This document shows positions 1 to 5,140 of a DNA stretch of 5,706 nt, piece by piece. The translations under genes and the position numbers were made by a program. The notes under the pieces were generated by a model. It ran no database searches and was not told the DNA's origin. It saw nothing but the letters and a program-made list of their open reading frames with translations. Where the stretch lies: the NCBI GenBank assembly GCA_021767845.1, contig JAASSQ010000191.1, positions 1-5,706 on the forward strand. The letters are read 5' to 3'. Origin of the DNA: Roseovarius sp. GTDB taxonomy: Bacteria > Pseudomonadota > Alphaproteobacteria > Rhodobacterales > Rhodobacteraceae. Position 1 is the first letter of the stretch; each line of letters begins with the position of its first letter.

Positions 1-55
1 CCGATCCGCCCGGCCTTGCGGAGAGGGCGCATCTGGCAATTGGGGGCCTCCGGCG

Positions 56-78
56 GGGGTATTGGGGCCAAGAAGAAG
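56..78 (-). repeat. Intergenic repeat core, copy 1 (minus strand)
   Basis: Read on the minus strand this is an 11-bp CTTCTTCTTGG block, four variable bases (CCCC), then AATACCCC. It matches the plus-strand cores at 95-117 and 3473-3495. A small GCC-GGA-GGC hairpin follows on the minus strand (plus-strand 46-54), and beyond it the sequence diverges from the other two copies. It faces copy 2 across a 16-bp spacer. No reading frame here resembles a known protein, so it is treated as non-coding. Confidence 0.7.
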
Positions 79-117
79 CCTGCGCGCACCCGTCCTTCTT
101 CTTGGGTCAAATACCCC
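56..117. repeat. Imperfect inverted repeat, 23-bp arms
   Basis: The two divergently oriented repeat cores form arms 56-78 and 95-117 around a 16-bp spacer. Eleven inner pairs (CCAAGAAGAAG with CTTCTTCTTGG) and eight outer pairs (GGGGTATT with AATACCCC) are perfect. The four bases between them are mostly mismatched. Transcribed from either side this would fold into a long stem with one internal loop. It sits beyond the 3' end of ychF and could stop or stabilise transcripts, but no convincing T-run follows it. Confidence 0.65.
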
Positions 118-160
118 GCGGGGTGAATTGGCCGCAGGCCAAGAGGGGGCGGCGCCCCCT
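95..160 (+). repeat. Intergenic structured repeat, copy 2 (core plus hairpin array)
   Basis: The core at 95-117 reads CTTCTTCTTGG, four variable bases (GTCA), then AATACCCC. Three self-complementary units follow directly: CCCC-GC-GGGG (114-123), a hairpin TTGGCC-GCA-GGCCAA (128-142), and a 7-bp hairpin AGGGGGC-GGC-GCCCCCT (144-160). The same order recurs at 3473-3534. The array lies just beyond the ychF stop codon but is oriented opposite to ychF. There is no U-tract after the last hairpin, so it is not a classical intrinsic terminator. It is probably a dispersed chromosomal repeat, though only three copies can be seen here. Confidence 0.7.
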
Positions 161-178
161 GCCCCGGCCGTCACGGGC

Positions 179-1276
179 TCAGGTGTTGAACAGGAAGTGC
201 AGCACGTCGCCGTCCTTGACGATGTAGGACTTGCCCTCGGCACGCATCTTGCCGGCTTCCTTGGCGCCCTGCTCGCCGTTGCAGGCCACGAAATCGTCGT
301 AGGCGATGGTTTCCGCGCGGATGAAGCCCTTTTCGAAATCGCCGTGGATGACGCCGGCGGCCTGCGGGGCGGCGGTGCCGGAGGGGATGGTCCAGGCCCG
401 CGCCTCTTTCGGGCCGACGGTGAAATAGGTCTCGAGATGCAGCAGGTCGTAGCCCGCGCGGATCAGCCGGTCGAGCCCCGGTTCGCTGAGCCCCATCTCG
501 TCGAGGAACATCGCGGCCTCTTCGGCGTCGAGCTGGCTGATCTCTTCCTCGATCCGGGCCGAGATCACCACGCTGGCCGCGCCCTGTTCGGCGGCCATCT
601 TCTGCACCTTTTCGGAAAAGGCGTTGCCGGTGGCGGCGCTGCCCTCGTCCACGTTGCAGACATAGAGGATCGGTTTCGTGGTCAGCAGTTGCAGGTTCGT
701 CCAGGCCTTCGCGTCCTCGGCATCGACCTCGACCAGGCGGGCGGGCTTGCCGTCTTCCAGCATGGCCTGGGCGGCGGCCAGCAGGCGGTCCTGCTGCTGG
801 GCCTCCTTGTCGTTGCCCTTGAGCTTGCGGACGAGGCCCGCGCGGCGCTTTTCGATCGATTCGAGATCCGAGAGCATCAGCTCGGTCTCGATCACCTCGG
901 CATCGGCCACCGGATCGACGCGGCCGTCCACATGGGTCACGTCGCCATCCTCGAAGCAGCGCAGCACATGGGCGATGGCATCGACCTCGCGGATATTGGC
1001 GAGGAACTGGTTGCCCAGGCCCTCGCCCTTCGAGGCGCCCTTCACCAACCCGGCGATGTCCACGAAGGTCATGCGGGTGGGGATGACCTGGGCCGACTTG
1101 GCGATCGCCGCGAGCCTGTCGAGCCGCGCGTCGGGCACGTTGACCTCGCCCACGTTGGGTTCGATCGTGCAGAACGGGAAGTTGGCGGCCTGCGCGGCGG
1201 CCGTTTTCGTCAGCGCGTTGAACAGCGTGGACTTGCCCACGTTGGGCAGACCGACGATTCCCATCTTGAAGCCCAT
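179..1276 (-). CDS. ychF: Redox-regulated P-loop ATPase YchF (Obg family, OLA1-like)
   Basis: This 365-aa cytoplasmic protein belongs to the universal YchF/OLA1 branch of the Obg-type translation-factor NTPases, which bind ribosomes and prefer ATP to GTP. It is close to the usual length of about 363 aa. Visible motifs are the P-loop GLPNVGKS (residues 9-16), the G3 motif DIAG (73-76), and NVDE (208-211) in place of the GTPase NKxD, the hallmark of ATP specificity. HVLRCFED starts at His103, which probably corresponds to the regulatory His of E. coli YchF. A coiled-coil-like segment lies around 125-175 and a TGS domain from about residue 280 to the end (IHGDFEKGFIRAETI, YIVKDGDVLHF). The start is ATG at 1274-1276, with an AGGAGG ribosome-binding site eight bases upstream. 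The frame stays open for about 900 bp further upstream, but that extension is antisense to trpA and not credible. The gene is divergent from trpA. Identification is certain; its exact cellular role is unsettled across the family. Confidence 0.97.
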   Translation of the reverse strand: MGFKMGIVGLPNVGKSTLFNALTKTAAAQAANFPFCTIEPNVGEVNVPDARLDRLAAIAKSAQVIPTRMTFVDIAGLVKGASKGEGLGNQFLANIREVDAIAHVLRCFEDGDVTHVDGRVDPVADAEVIETELMLSDLESIEKRRAGLVRKLKGNDKEAQQQDRLLAAAQAMLEDGKPARLVEVDAEDAKAWTNLQLLTTKPILYVCNVDEGSAATGNAFSEKVQKMAAEQGAASVVISARIEEEISQLDAEEAAMFLDEMGLSEPGLDRLIRAGYDLLHLETYFTVGPKEARAWTIPSGTAAPQAAGVIHGDFEKGFIRAETIAYDDFVACNGEQGAKEAGKMRAEGKSYIVKDGDVLHFLFNT

Positions 1277-1284
1277 GAGCGGCC

Positions 1285-1290
1285 CCTCCT
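1285..1290 (-). promoter_or_regulatory. Ribosome-binding site of ychF
   Basis: The minus strand reads AGGAGG eight bases before the ATG at 1274-1276. This fixes the ychF start and rules out the long open extension upstream of it. Confidence 0.85.
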
Positions 1291-1307
1291 GTTTGCATCT
1301 CGCGCGG

Positions 1308-1336
1308 CTTTTAGTGACGGGCGGGCGGCAACGCAA
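1308..1336 (-). promoter_or_regulatory. Candidate ychF promoter
   Basis: The minus strand carries TTGCGT (1331-1336) and TAAAAG (1308-1313) separated by 17 bp, a fair sigma-70-type match. It would give a leader of roughly 25 nt before the ychF ATG. The call is by eye. No equally good promoter was found for trpA on the opposite strand of the same gap: TTGATT at 1370-1375 has only a poor -10 partner. Confidence 0.4.
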
Positions 1337-1423
1337 GCGGGCGCCGCGGCGGGGCCGGCGTGTTTGGCGTTGATTTCCGCCGCGCTTTTCTGCACATGAC
1401 GGGAAAGTGACGAGGAAACGCCC

Positions 1424-2215
1424 ATGACCCGCATCGACGCCAAATTCGCCGAGCTCAAGGCCGCAGGACAAAAGGCCTTCGTGGCCTATGTCATGGCGGG
1501 CGATCCCGATTACGACCGGTCGCTGGAGGTCATCAAGGGCCTGCCGGGCGCGGGCGTGGACATCATTGAGTTGGGGATGCCCTTCACCGACCCGATGGCT
1601 GACGGCCCCACCATCCAGCTGGCCGGGCAGCGGGCGCTGGAAGGCGGGCAGACGCTGGACAAGACGCTGGCGATGGCGGCCGAGTTCCGCAAGACCGACG
1701 ACACCACGCCGATCGTGATGATGGGGTATTACAACCCGATCTACAATCGCGGCGTGGCGCGGTTTCTCGACGATGCCAGGGCAGCCGGGATCGACGGGCT
1801 GATCGTGGTGGACCTGCCGCCCGAGGAGGATGACGAGCTGTGCATCCCCGCGCAGAAGGCGGGGCTGAACTTCATCCGGCTGGCCACCCCCACCACCGAT
1901 GACAAGCGCCTGCCCAAGGTTTTGCAGAACACCAGCGGGTTCGTCTATTACGTCTCGATCACCGGGATCACCGGCGCGGCCTCGGCGCAGGCGGCGGATG
2001 TCGGCCCCGAGGTGGCGCGCATCAAGGCGCAGACCGATCTGCCGGTGATCGTGGGCTTCGGCATCCGCAGCCCCGAGACCAGCCGCGAGATCGCCGGCGT
2101 GGCCGATGGTGCCGTGGTCGGCTCGGCCATCGTGGGCAAGCTGGCCGAGGGCGCGCCGGTGGCCGAGGTGCTGGAGTTCGTCAGGGGGCTGGCCGACGGG
2201 GCGCATTCGGCCTGA
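1424..2215 (+). CDS. trpA: Tryptophan synthase alpha subunit
   Basis: This 263-aa TIM-barrel protein cleaves indole-3-glycerol phosphate to indole and glyceraldehyde 3-phosphate. The indole is channelled to TrpB for the last step of tryptophan synthesis. The two catalytic acids fall at the same numbers as in the Salmonella enzyme: Glu49 in IIELGMPF and Asp60 in TDPMADG. Tyr175, which contacts the substrate, is in FVYYVSITGITGA. The phosphate-binding loop is GFGI (211-214), and the VDLPPEE loop starts near residue 129. Length is typical and the frame is intact. The ATG at 1424 has GAGGAA six bases upstream. TrpB, the obligate partner, is not beside it: the left neighbour is divergent ychF and the right neighbour is an oxidoreductase. 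trpB must therefore lie elsewhere if the pathway is complete. Both catalytic residues are present, so the enzyme looks functional. Confidence 0.97.
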   Translation: MTRIDAKFAELKAAGQKAFVAYVMAGDPDYDRSLEVIKGLPGAGVDIIELGMPFTDPMADGPTIQLAGQRALEGGQTLDKTLAMAAEFRKTDDTTPIVMMGYYNPIYNRGVARFLDDARAAGIDGLIVVDLPPEEDDELCIPAQKAGLNFIRLATPTTDDKRLPKVLQNTSGFVYYVSITGITGAASAQAADVGPEVARIKAQTDLPVIVGFGIRSPETSREIAGVADGAVVGSAIVGKLAEGAPVAEVLEFVRGLADGAHSA

Positions 2216-2235
2216 GCCCCGCGCGCGGCACAGGA

Positions 2236-2264
2236 TTGCCGAGGGCGCGGCGGACTGGTAATGA
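2236..2264 (+). promoter_or_regulatory. Candidate promoter of the lldD-like gene
   Basis: TTGCCG (2236-2241) and TAATGA (2259-2264) are separated by 17 bp in the 80-bp gap between trpA and the hydroxy-acid dehydrogenase. The predicted transcription start would fall at about 2270-2272, leaving a leader of about 25 nt. This suggests the downstream gene can be transcribed independently of trpA. It is called by eye only. Confidence 0.4.
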
Positions 2265-2276
2265 AACCTGACCAGT
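2254..2276. promoter_or_regulatory. Candidate operator palindrome
   Basis: The perfect 6-bp inverted repeat ACTGGT (2254-2259) and ACCAGT (2271-2276), half-site centres 17 bp apart, straddles the candidate -10 element and the predicted start. TGGT/ACCA half-sites recall operators of FadR-type GntR regulators such as LldR, but those usually have a much shorter spacer. The regulator is therefore unassigned. Protein binding is inferred only from symmetry and position. Confidence 0.35.
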
Positions 2277-2295
2277 TCAGCCCGGAGTCCTGCCC

Positions 2296-3462
2296 ATGCC
2301 CGTGATCACCTGCATCGACGACCTCAAGCGCATCTATCGCCGCCGCGTGCCCAAGATGTTCTACGACTACGCGGAATCGGGAAGCTGGACCGAGCAGACC
2401 TTCCGCGAGAACACCACCGATTTCTCGGATATCTACCTGCGGCAGCGCGTGGCGCTGGACATGGACAACCGCTCGACCGCGAGCACGATGATCGGGCAGG
2501 ACGTGGCGATGCCCGTGGGGCTGGCGCCGGTGGGGCTGACCGGCATGCAGCACGCCGATGGCGAGATCAAGGCGGCCCGCGCCGCCGAGAAATTCGGCGT
2601 GCCCTTCACCCTTTCCACCATGTCGATCTGTTCGATCGAGGACGTGGCCGAGAACACGGAAAAACCCTTCTGGATGCAGGTCTATACCCTGAAGGACGAC
2701 GATTTCATGCAGCGGCTGTTCGACCGGGCGAAGGAGGCCAAGTGCTCGGCCGCGATGATCACGGTGGACCTGCAGGTGCTGGGCCAGCGCCACAAGGATC
2801 TGAAGAACGGGCTGTCGGCGCCGCCCAAGCTGACACCGGCCTCGGTGGCCAACATGATGACCAAGGTGCAATGGGGCCTTGGGATGCTGGGCACCAAGCG
2901 GCGGTTCTTCGGCAATATCGTGGGCCATGCCAAGGGCGTGACCGATCCCTCGTCGCTGAGCACCTGGACGGCCGAGGCGTTCGATCCCTCGCTCAACTGG
3001 GACCGCATCCGGCAGTTCCGCAAGATGTGGGACGGGCCGCTCATCATCAAGGGGATCATGGATGCCCGCGACGCGCGCGAGGCGCTGAACGTGGGCGCGG
3101 ATGCGATCATCGTCTCGAACCACGGCGGCCGACAGCTTGACGGTGCGCTGAGCGCGATCCGTGCCTTGCCGTCGATCCTGGACGCGGTGGGCGACAAGAT
3201 CGAGGTGCATATCGACAGCGGCATCCGCACCGGGCAGGACGTGCTCAAGGCGCTGGCGATGGGGGCCAAGGGCACCTATATCGGCCGCGCCTATGTCTAC
3301 GGGCTGGGGGCGATGGGCGAAGCGGGCGTGACCCGCGCGCTGGAGGTGATCCACAAGGAGCTCGATGTCTCGATGGCGCTCTGCGGGCGCACCGATGTCA
3401 AGACGCTGGATCGCGACATCCTGATGATCCCCGAGGATTTCGAGGGCCGCTGGCAGGCCTGA
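2296..3462 (+). CDS. lldD: FMN-dependent alpha-hydroxy-acid dehydrogenase (LldD/glycolate oxidase family)
   Basis: This 388-aa (beta/alpha)8 flavoprotein oxidises a 2-hydroxy acid to the 2-oxo acid. Aligned by eye to spinach glycolate oxidase, every active-site residue is kept: Tyr25 (Y24), Tyr130 (Y129), Asp158 (D157), Arg165 (R164), Lys252 (K230), His276 (H254, catalytic base) and Arg279 (R257). The last two lie in SNHGGRQLDG. FMN-phosphate-binding elements DSGIRTGQDV (307-316) and YIGRAYVYG follow. The segment TVDLQVLGQRHKDLKNGLSA (156-175) resembles bacterial LldD/LldD2-type enzymes more than plant glycolate oxidases. There is no signal peptide or heme domain. L-lactate is the likeliest substrate, with electrons passed to quinone or cytochrome, but glycolate, mandelate or another hydroxy acid cannot be excluded. 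The ATG at 2296 has GGAG eight bases upstream. The gene lies 80 bp after trpA, has its own candidate promoter, and no lactate permease or regulator gene is adjacent. Confidence 0.93.
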   Translation: MPVITCIDDLKRIYRRRVPKMFYDYAESGSWTEQTFRENTTDFSDIYLRQRVALDMDNRSTASTMIGQDVAMPVGLAPVGLTGMQHADGEIKAARAAEKFGVPFTLSTMSICSIEDVAENTEKPFWMQVYTLKDDDFMQRLFDRAKEAKCSAAMITVDLQVLGQRHKDLKNGLSAPPKLTPASVANMMTKVQWGLGMLGTKRRFFGNIVGHAKGVTDPSSLSTWTAEAFDPSLNWDRIRQFRKMWDGPLIIKGIMDARDAREALNVGADAIIVSNHGGRQLDGALSAIRALPSILDAVGDKIEVHIDSGIRTGQDVLKALAMGAKGTYIGRAYVYGLGAMGEAGVTRALEVIHKELDVSMALCGRTDVKTLDRDILMIPEDFEGRWQA

Positions 3463-3472
3463 GCGGCGCGCG

Positions 3473-3534
3473 CATCTTCTTGGGCGAAATACCCCGGGGG
3501 AGTCGCAGCTTGCTGCGACGGGGGCAGCGCCCCC
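3473..3534 (+). repeat. Intergenic structured repeat, copy 3 (core plus hairpin array)
   Basis: The core at 3473-3495 reads CATCTTCTTGG, four variable bases (GCGA), then AATACCCC, one base different from copy 2 outside the variable block. It is followed by CCCC/GGGG (3492-3500), a perfect 8-bp hairpin GTCGCAGC-TT-GCTGCGAC (3502-3519), and GGGGGC-AGC-GCCCCC (3520-3534). The layout matches copy 2, but the middle stem has a different sequence with pairing retained. It begins 11 bp after the lldD-like stop codon on the same strand, so it would lie in that gene's 3' untranslated RNA. There is no U-tract directly after it. Confidence 0.7.
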
Positions 3535-3545
3535 GCCACCCCGTC

Positions 3546-3568
3546 GGCCGATGCAGATTCGGCCTTTT
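3546..3568 (+). terminator. Candidate intrinsic terminator after the lldD-like gene
   Basis: A 6-bp stem GGCCGA (3546-3551) and TCGGCC (3559-3564) with a 7-nt loop is followed directly by TTTT (3565-3568). The stem is short but GC-rich, and it lies about 80 bp past the stop codon of the lldD-like gene, just before rplY. Together with the preceding repeat hairpins it could end the upstream transcript. It is weaker than the terminator after rplY. Confidence 0.45.
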
Positions 3569-3592
3569 CAACAGGGGCGATCCGGTCTATAC
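3565..3592 (+). promoter_or_regulatory. Candidate rplY promoter
   Basis: TTTTCA (3565-3570) and CTATAC (3587-3592) lie 16 bp apart, about 62 bp before the rplY ATG. The -35 match is weak and overlaps the T-run of the candidate terminator. The -10-like CTATAC is the only TATA-type sequence in the gap. An independent promoter is expected because bL25 is needed in step with ribosome synthesis. Confidence 0.35.
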
Positions 3593-3643
3593 GCGCGGCT
3601 TCACGCGGGGTTACAGCCTTGGAGGAGCCCCGCCCTAACCTAT

Positions 3644-3647
3644 GGAG
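3644..3647 (+). promoter_or_regulatory. Ribosome-binding site deciding the rplY start
   Basis: GGAG ends six bases before the ATG at 3654. An earlier in-frame ATG at 3642 overlaps this site. Its only upstream Shine-Dalgarno-like sequence is GGAGGAG at 3621-3627, 14 bases away, which is too far for normal initiation. Confidence 0.65.
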
Positions 3648-3653
3648 ACAAAA

Positions 3654-4322
3654 ATGGCTGGAGAAATTCCTGATCTTCACGCCCAGGAACGCGCGGGGAC
3701 GGGCAAGGGCGCCGCTCGTGCAGTGCGCCGTGCGCACATGGTTCCGGGCATCGTATTCGGCGGCGACAAGGATCCCCTTCCGATCCAGATCCCCTACAAC
3801 GTGCTCATCAAGAAGCTGAAGGACGGCCGGTTCAAATCGACGCTCTTCAACCTCAAGGTGGACGGGCACGAGGACGTGCGGGTGATCTGCCGGGACGTGC
3901 AGCGTGACGTGGTCCAGGACCTTCCCACGCATCTCGACCTGATGCGCCTGCGCCGGACGACGAAGATCAACCTGTTCATCCCCGTCGAGTTCATCAACGA
4001 GGAAGAAGCCCCCGGCATCAAGAAGGGCGGCGTTCTGACCGTGGTGCGCAACGAGGTCGAACTGATCGTGACCGCGGGCGACATCCCCGAGAAGATCACC
4101 GTGGACCTGGCCGGCGTCGAGATCGGCGACACGATCACCATCAGCCAGGTGGACCTGCCGACCGGCGCCAAGCCGACCATCGACCGCGATTTCGTGATCT
4201 GCAACGTCTCGGCGCCGTCCGCGCTGAAATCCGACGAGGACGAGGACGAAGGCGCAGAAGAGGCCGCCGAAGTCCCGACCGTGGGCGAGGACGAGGCCGC
4301 AGAAGAGGGCGGCGAGGAGTAA
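3654..4322 (+). CDS. rplY: 50S ribosomal protein bL25, CTC type with acidic tail
   Basis: This 222-aa ribosomal protein binds 5S rRNA in the central protuberance of the large subunit. The N-terminal L25 domain (about 1-95) shows the family pattern: RAGTGKGAARAVRR (13-26), VPGIVFGG (30-37), ICRDVQRD (78-85) and the THLDLMRL segment (92-99). The second beta-rich CTC/TL5 domain (about 100-188) includes VEFINEEEAPGIKKGG and the typical end DRDFVICNVSAPS. It is thus the long form, not the roughly 94-aa E. coli form. The last 30 residues (193-222) are a low-complexity tail with 16 Asp/Glu, partly built from a duplicated segment. The start at 3654 (MAGEIPDL) is chosen for the well-spaced GGAG; starting at 3642 would add only METK. 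A strong terminator follows, and pth, a common neighbour of rplY, lies 0.8 kb downstream beyond an inverted methyltransferase gene. Confidence 0.96.
   Translation: MAGEIPDLHAQERAGTGKGAARAVRRAHMVPGIVFGGDKDPLPIQIPYNVLIKKLKDGRFKSTLFNLKVDGHEDVRVICRDVQRDVVQDLPTHLDLMRLRRTTKINLFIPVEFINEEEAPGIKKGGVLTVVRNEVELIVTAGDIPEKITVDLAGVEIGDTITISQVDLPTGAKPTIDRDFVICNVSAPSALKSDEDEDEGAEEAAEVPTVGEDEAAEEGGEE
4240..4308 (+). repeat. In-frame imperfect direct repeat in the rplY tail
   Basis: Bases 4240-4263 and 4285-4308 match at 21 of 24 positions, 45 bp (15 codons) apart and in the same frame. They encode DEDEGAEE-like and GEDEAAEE-like stretches. The repeat suggests the acidic tail grew by a short duplication, although two acidic Glu/Ala-rich runs can also look alike by chance in a GC-rich codon context. 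Confidence 0.5.
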
Positions 4323-4352
4323 TCCACGCCCCTCGGCTTCGATGTATCAGGG

Positions 4353-4382
4353 AAACGCGGGACGCCATCGTCCCGCGTTTTT
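4353..4382. terminator. Strong intrinsic terminator between convergent rplY and the methyltransferase
   Basis: A perfect 12-bp stem, AAACGCGGGACG (4353-4364) and CGTCCCGCGTTT (4369-4380), closes a 4-nt loop CCAT. On the plus strand it ends in five T residues (4378-4382), 30 bp after the rplY stop. On the minus strand the outer A-T pairs supply a shorter TTT, so it may also end the convergent methyltransferase transcript, whose stop codon (4382-4384) touches the hairpin. Efficiency is likely higher in the rplY direction. Confidence 0.88.
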
Positions 4383-5062
4383 CATTTTCCGCGCACCCGG
4401 CGGAAGCACAGGATGCGCCCGCGCGAGGGGCCGGGATCGTAGGTCAGGCCCGAGTCCGACATGCAATCGACGATTCTCTGGATCACCGTGTCGGGATAGC
4501 GGCCGGGATGCAGCTCCATCATCACCGCGCGCAGATGGGCGGGCCAGGGCGCGTCGAACAGCCCGGCCTCGGCGCCCTCGATATCCATGATGACGACATG
4601 CGGGCGGTGGTCTGCCAGCAGCGCGGGCAGCGACAGGCGCGGCACGTCGATCACCTTGTCGGGCCGCGTGTCGGGCGTGGCGACATGCGCGCCCCAGAAG
4701 GCCGTGCCGGTCTGGAAGCCCACGGTTCCCCCGCCCCCATCGGCGCCGGTCACCGCGCCGTGCAGCAGCGTGACCGCCGCGGCACCGTTGCGGTCGAGAT
4801 TGGCGCGGATCACCGGCAGCATGGCGGGGTTGGCCTCGACCGTGACGACGTTTTCGGCCCCCGTCACGCCCGCGCAGAGCGCCGCGATATAGCCAAGCCC
4901 CGATCCCAGTTCCAGCACCCGCTGGCCGGGGCGCAGGCGCATGAGGGCGGCGCGTGCCTCGTGCGCCTCGTAGCCGCCCGAGGCCAGCTTGGCCGCGATC
5001 CTGTCGGTCAGCATCTCGTCGGGCACCGCGAGGGTCACCCCGTTCAACTCGTACTCGGCCAT
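4382..5062 (-). CDS. FkbM-family SAM-dependent methyltransferase
   Basis: This 226-aa class I Rossmann-fold methyltransferase has no signal peptide and is probably cytosolic. The SAM-binding motif I is VLELGSGLGYIA (49-60). The acidic end of strand 2 is Glu76 in VTVEANP. The FkbM hallmark is VVIMDIEGAEAGLF (156-169), where the Asp-x-Glu-Gly replaces the usual motif IV. Another conserved segment is MMELHPG (181-187). Length fits the minimal family domain. FkbM proteins are mostly O-methyltransferases acting on sugars, polyketides or lipids, but the name does not predict a substrate, and no glycan or natural-product genes lie nearby. The ATG at 5060-5062 has a weak AGGG six bases upstream. It sits in inverted orientation between rplY and pth, convergent with the first and divergent from the second. 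The fold and family are well supported; the function is unknown. Confidence 0.88.
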   Translation of the reverse strand: MAEYELNGVTLAVPDEMLTDRIAAKLASGGYEAHEARAALMRLRPGQRVLELGSGLGYIAALCAGVTGAENVVTVEANPAMLPVIRANLDRNGAAAVTLLHGAVTGADGGGGTVGFQTGTAFWGAHVATPDTRPDKVIDVPRLSLPALLADHRPHVVIMDIEGAEAGLFDAPWPAHLRAVMMELHPGRYPDTVIQRIVDCMSDSGLTYDPGPSRGRILCFRRVRGK

Positions 5063-5082
5063 GCCTTGCCCTGCCCCGGTCG

Positions 5083-5111
5083 TTGATTCCGCGCCGCAAG
5101 CGGCGTAGACC
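5083..5111 (+). promoter_or_regulatory. Candidate pth promoter with palindromic spacer
   Basis: TTGATT (5083-5088) and TAGACC (5106-5111) are 17 bp apart, a reasonable sigma-70-type pair, with the pth start about 30 bp beyond. The spacer contains a perfect palindrome, CGCCGC-AA-GCGGCG (5092-5105). That could be an operator or simply GC-rich self-complementarity. It lies in the 78-bp gap shared with the divergent methyltransferase gene, for which no clear promoter was seen. Confidence 0.4.
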
Positions 5112-5140
5112 GACTGTCACCAAAGATGGGGGCCGCGGCA

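Noticed and set aside
1..61. Possible end of a gene entering from the left edge
   Set aside because: Short open frames exist, but none shows a recognisable protein end, and part of the stretch belongs to the repeat. It cannot be decided without sequence to the left.
95..160. Hairpin array read as a simple rho-independent terminator of ychF
   Set aside because: No T-run follows the hairpins on either strand, so it does not meet the pattern; it is described as a structured repeat instead.
62..1399. 445-aa open frame on the plus strand across ychF
   Set aside because: It is antisense to a certain gene with strong motifs, its residues are the usual Gly/Ala/Arg/His-rich shadow of a GC-rich gene, and it has no recognisable domain.
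1277..1423. Trp attenuator or leader peptide before trpA
   Set aside because: No short frame with tandem Trp codons and no alternative terminator/antiterminator hairpins with a T-run could be found.
1277..2206. Open upstream extension of the ychF frame on the minus strand
   Set aside because: YchF proteins begin at MGFKMGIVGLPNVGKS, and an AGGAGG site is correctly placed before that ATG. The extension is antisense to trpA and lacks family similarity.
1948..3354. 468-aa minus-strand open frame across trpA and the lldD-like gene
   Set aside because: It is complementary to two well-supported genes, His/Arg/Gly-rich with no motif, and typical of frame shadows at high GC.
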